Source: Rhodoferax sp.
GTDB taxonomy: Bacteria; Pseudomonadota; Gammaproteobacteria; Burkholderiales; Burkholderiaceae_C
Direction: 5' to 3'
Assembly: GCA_021737905.1 (NCBI GenBank)
Contig: JAIPDA010000038.1
Span: 1-13,661, forward strand
DNA: 13,661 nucleotides
Part shown: positions 12,547-13,661 of the stretch, one piece after another
Layout: every line of letters begins with the position of its first letter
Numbering within the stretch: position 1 is the stretch's first letter
Notes under the pieces: generated by a model
Seen by the model: only the letters and a program-made list of their open reading frames with translations
Told to the model about the DNA's origin: nothing
The model's database searches: none
Translations under genes and position numbers: made by a program

Positions 12547-13661
12547 TCAGGCACCCTGCAAGGCCGGCGGATCCCGTCGCACTCGCTGAATGCTCAAAGC
12601 ACTCAATACCAGCAAGCCCTGCATCAGGGCGAGTCCCAGCAACACCCATTGAAAATGGCCACGATCCATCATCCAGCCGAACATCAAGGGGGAAACCGCT
12701 TGACCGATGTCCAGGCCTGCATAGACCACGCCATAGACCCGGCCTGAAGCATTGGCCGGGGTGGCGCTTTTAATCAGCAAATCGCGCGAGGGTGCCGCCA
12801 GACCTGAGACAAAACCTATCAGGCCAAACAACACGGGGACACTGGCAGCAGGCACCTCAGCCAGCGCCAGCCACAAGCTCATCCCGACAGCCAGGGAAAA
12901 GCCGGTCACCACCACTTTTTCAGAGCGTGCGGGATTGACTGCCAAAAAACCACCGCTGGCCATGCCGGCAGCGCTGGCCAGCATGTAAACCGACAGGCAA
13001 ATGGCCACCAGAGAGAGAGGCACGTCATGCAACTGCCTGGCGGCTTCAGGAGCAAAAGCATTGACAAGGCCAAGCGCGATGGCATAGATGAAGAAAAAGC
13101 CAAAGCAAAACCAAACAGCCGGAATTTTTAAAAAATCCATGGCTTTGTCGCCACCCTCTGAGCGTGCTGCGCTAACAGGTGGCAAAGCCAGCTTTTGACG
13201 CTGCAGCAACAGCACGAACAGAACGACAAAGACCAATGCAGCAGCAGCCAGCAGCGCAATACGCCATGAAAAGGCCAGCGTCAGCCCGACAACCAGTGCA
13301 GGCGCCACAGCCCAGCCCAGGCTGCCCGAAATGCCGTGGGCACTGTAAGCATGTCCCAACCTGCCGGCACTGACGCGCCGGTTGATCAGGGTGTAGTCAA
13401 CCGGATGAAACACGCCATTGCCAATACCTGCCAGCACCGCAAAAAAAGCCAGCATCCAGTAGTTGTTGCTCAAGGCATAGCCCAGGCAAGACAGGCCGAG
13501 CAAAGCCAAACCTGCAAAAAGAATCGGGCGCGGCCCCATCCGGTCCACAAAAAAACCAGATACTGCTTGAACAGCACAGGACACAATGAAAAAAATGGTC
13601 ATCAAAAACCCCAGCTCGGTATAGCTGGCGCTGAAATCGTCTTTGAGCCAGGGGAACAGAG
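12547..13661 (-). CDS. Major facilitator superfamily transporter, partial (N-terminus beyond window)
   Basis: About 371 residues are visible and the reading frame stays open to the window edge (an in-frame LFPWLKDDFSASYTELGFL precedes the first internal ATG), so the start lies outside. Many hydrophobic membrane segments are seen. The loop after an early helix has the MFS signature as VDRMGPRPILFAGL, and GNGVFHPVDYTLINRRV followed by LGHAYSAHGISGSLGW resembles the fosmidomycin-resistance branch of the superfamily. A basic loop near the centre (QRQKLALPPVSAARSEGGDK) separates the two halves. The C-terminus is RVRRDPPALQGA. The substrate is unknown. It is probably the first gene of a two-gene unit with the ThDP enzyme. 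It does not look like the oxalate/formate antiporter OxlT, though no alignment was possible. Confidence 0.88.
   Translation of the reverse strand, partial: LFPWLKDDFSASYTELGFLMTIFFIVSCAVQAVSGFFVDRMGPRPILFAGLALLGLSCLGYALSNNYWMLAFFAVLAGIGNGVFHPVDYTLINRRVSAGRLGHAYSAHGISGSLGWAVAPALVVGLTLAFSWRIALLAAAALVFVVLFVLLLQRQKLALPPVSAARSEGGDKAMDFLKIPAVWFCFGFFFIYAIALGLVNAFAPEAARQLHDVPLSLVAICLSVYMLASAAGMASGGFLAVNPARSEKVVVTGFSLAVGMSLWLALAEVPAASVPVLFGLIGFVSGLAAPSRDLLIKSATPANASGRVYGVVYAGLDIGQAVSPLMFGWMMDRGHFQWVLLGLALMQGLLVLSALSIQRVRRDPPALQGA

Noticed and set aside
11594..12589. 331-codon open frame on the plus strand opposite the ThDP-enzyme gene
   Set aside because: It is antisense to a conserved enzyme, with no recognisable domain and shadow-like composition.
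12512..12649. N-terminal extension of the ThDP enzyme to 12649
   Set aside because: It would overlap the end of the MFS gene by about 100 bases, and the added residues resemble no ThDP enzyme. Family-like sequence begins at the ATG at 12511.
12547..13661. Oxalate/formate antiporter (OxlT)
   Set aside because: The visible motifs resemble the fosmidomycin-resistance branch of the MFS, and the gene is on the opposite strand beyond a terminator. Context alone is not enough to name the substrate.

Overview
The window reads as chromosomal DNA of a betaproteobacterium, most likely order Burkholderiales (Comamonadaceae-like). This is an inference from the fairly GC-rich coding style, the close resemblance of the oxalate enzymes to oxalate-degrader proteins, and a lysine/alanine-tailed SWIB protein of a kind common in that group. 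It was not tested by any search. No rRNA, tRNA, CRISPR array, transposase or phage gene was seen, and no stretch longer than about 205 bases lacks a gene.

Layout. (1) 1-367, minus strand: N-terminal part of a Crp/Fnr-family regulator, cut by the window edge. (2) 368-571: divergent control region with a perfect Fnr-type palindrome centred 41.5 bases upstream of the start point predicted from a TATGAT -10 box. (3) 572-7250 and 7293-10121, plus strand: an oxalate-to-CO2 cluster in the order oxalyl-CoA decarboxylase (oxc), formyl-CoA transferase (frc), intrinsic terminator, small PAS-domain protein, second formyl-CoA transferase, then the two subunits of an NAD-linked, Cys-ligated Mo/W formate dehydrogenase. 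The dehydrogenase has a NuoE-NuoF fused beta subunit and a ferredoxin-tailed alpha subunit, like Methylorubrum extorquens FDH1. (4) 10122-10286: AT-rich gap with three copies of CCAATGA. (5) 10287-10742, plus: SWIB-domain protein with a histone-H1-like tail, ending at a terminator that probably serves both strands. (6) 10817-13661, minus: a two-gene unit made of an MFS transporter (cut by the window edge) followed by an acetolactate-synthase-like ThDP enzyme.

How the genes work together (family knowledge plus inference). Frc moves CoA from formyl-CoA to oxalate, giving oxalyl-CoA and formate. Oxc decarboxylates oxalyl-CoA to formyl-CoA and CO2, which closes the CoA cycle. The formate dehydrogenase oxidises the released formate to CO2 and makes NADH. 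The cluster therefore holds the enzymes to turn oxalate into CO2 and reducing power. No oxalate/formate antiporter, FdhD-type sulfurtransferase or cofactor gene is visible here. The Crp/Fnr protein and the PAS protein are the candidate sensors. The regulator's visible part lacks both the cAMP-contact residues of CRP and the Fe-S cysteines of FNR, so its signal is open.

The most interesting points are the well-placed Fnr-type site with an orphan Crp/Fnr regulator, the two non-identical Frc paralogues around a PAS gene with a FixL-like histidine, and the SWIB/H1-like protein with its CCAATGA repeats.
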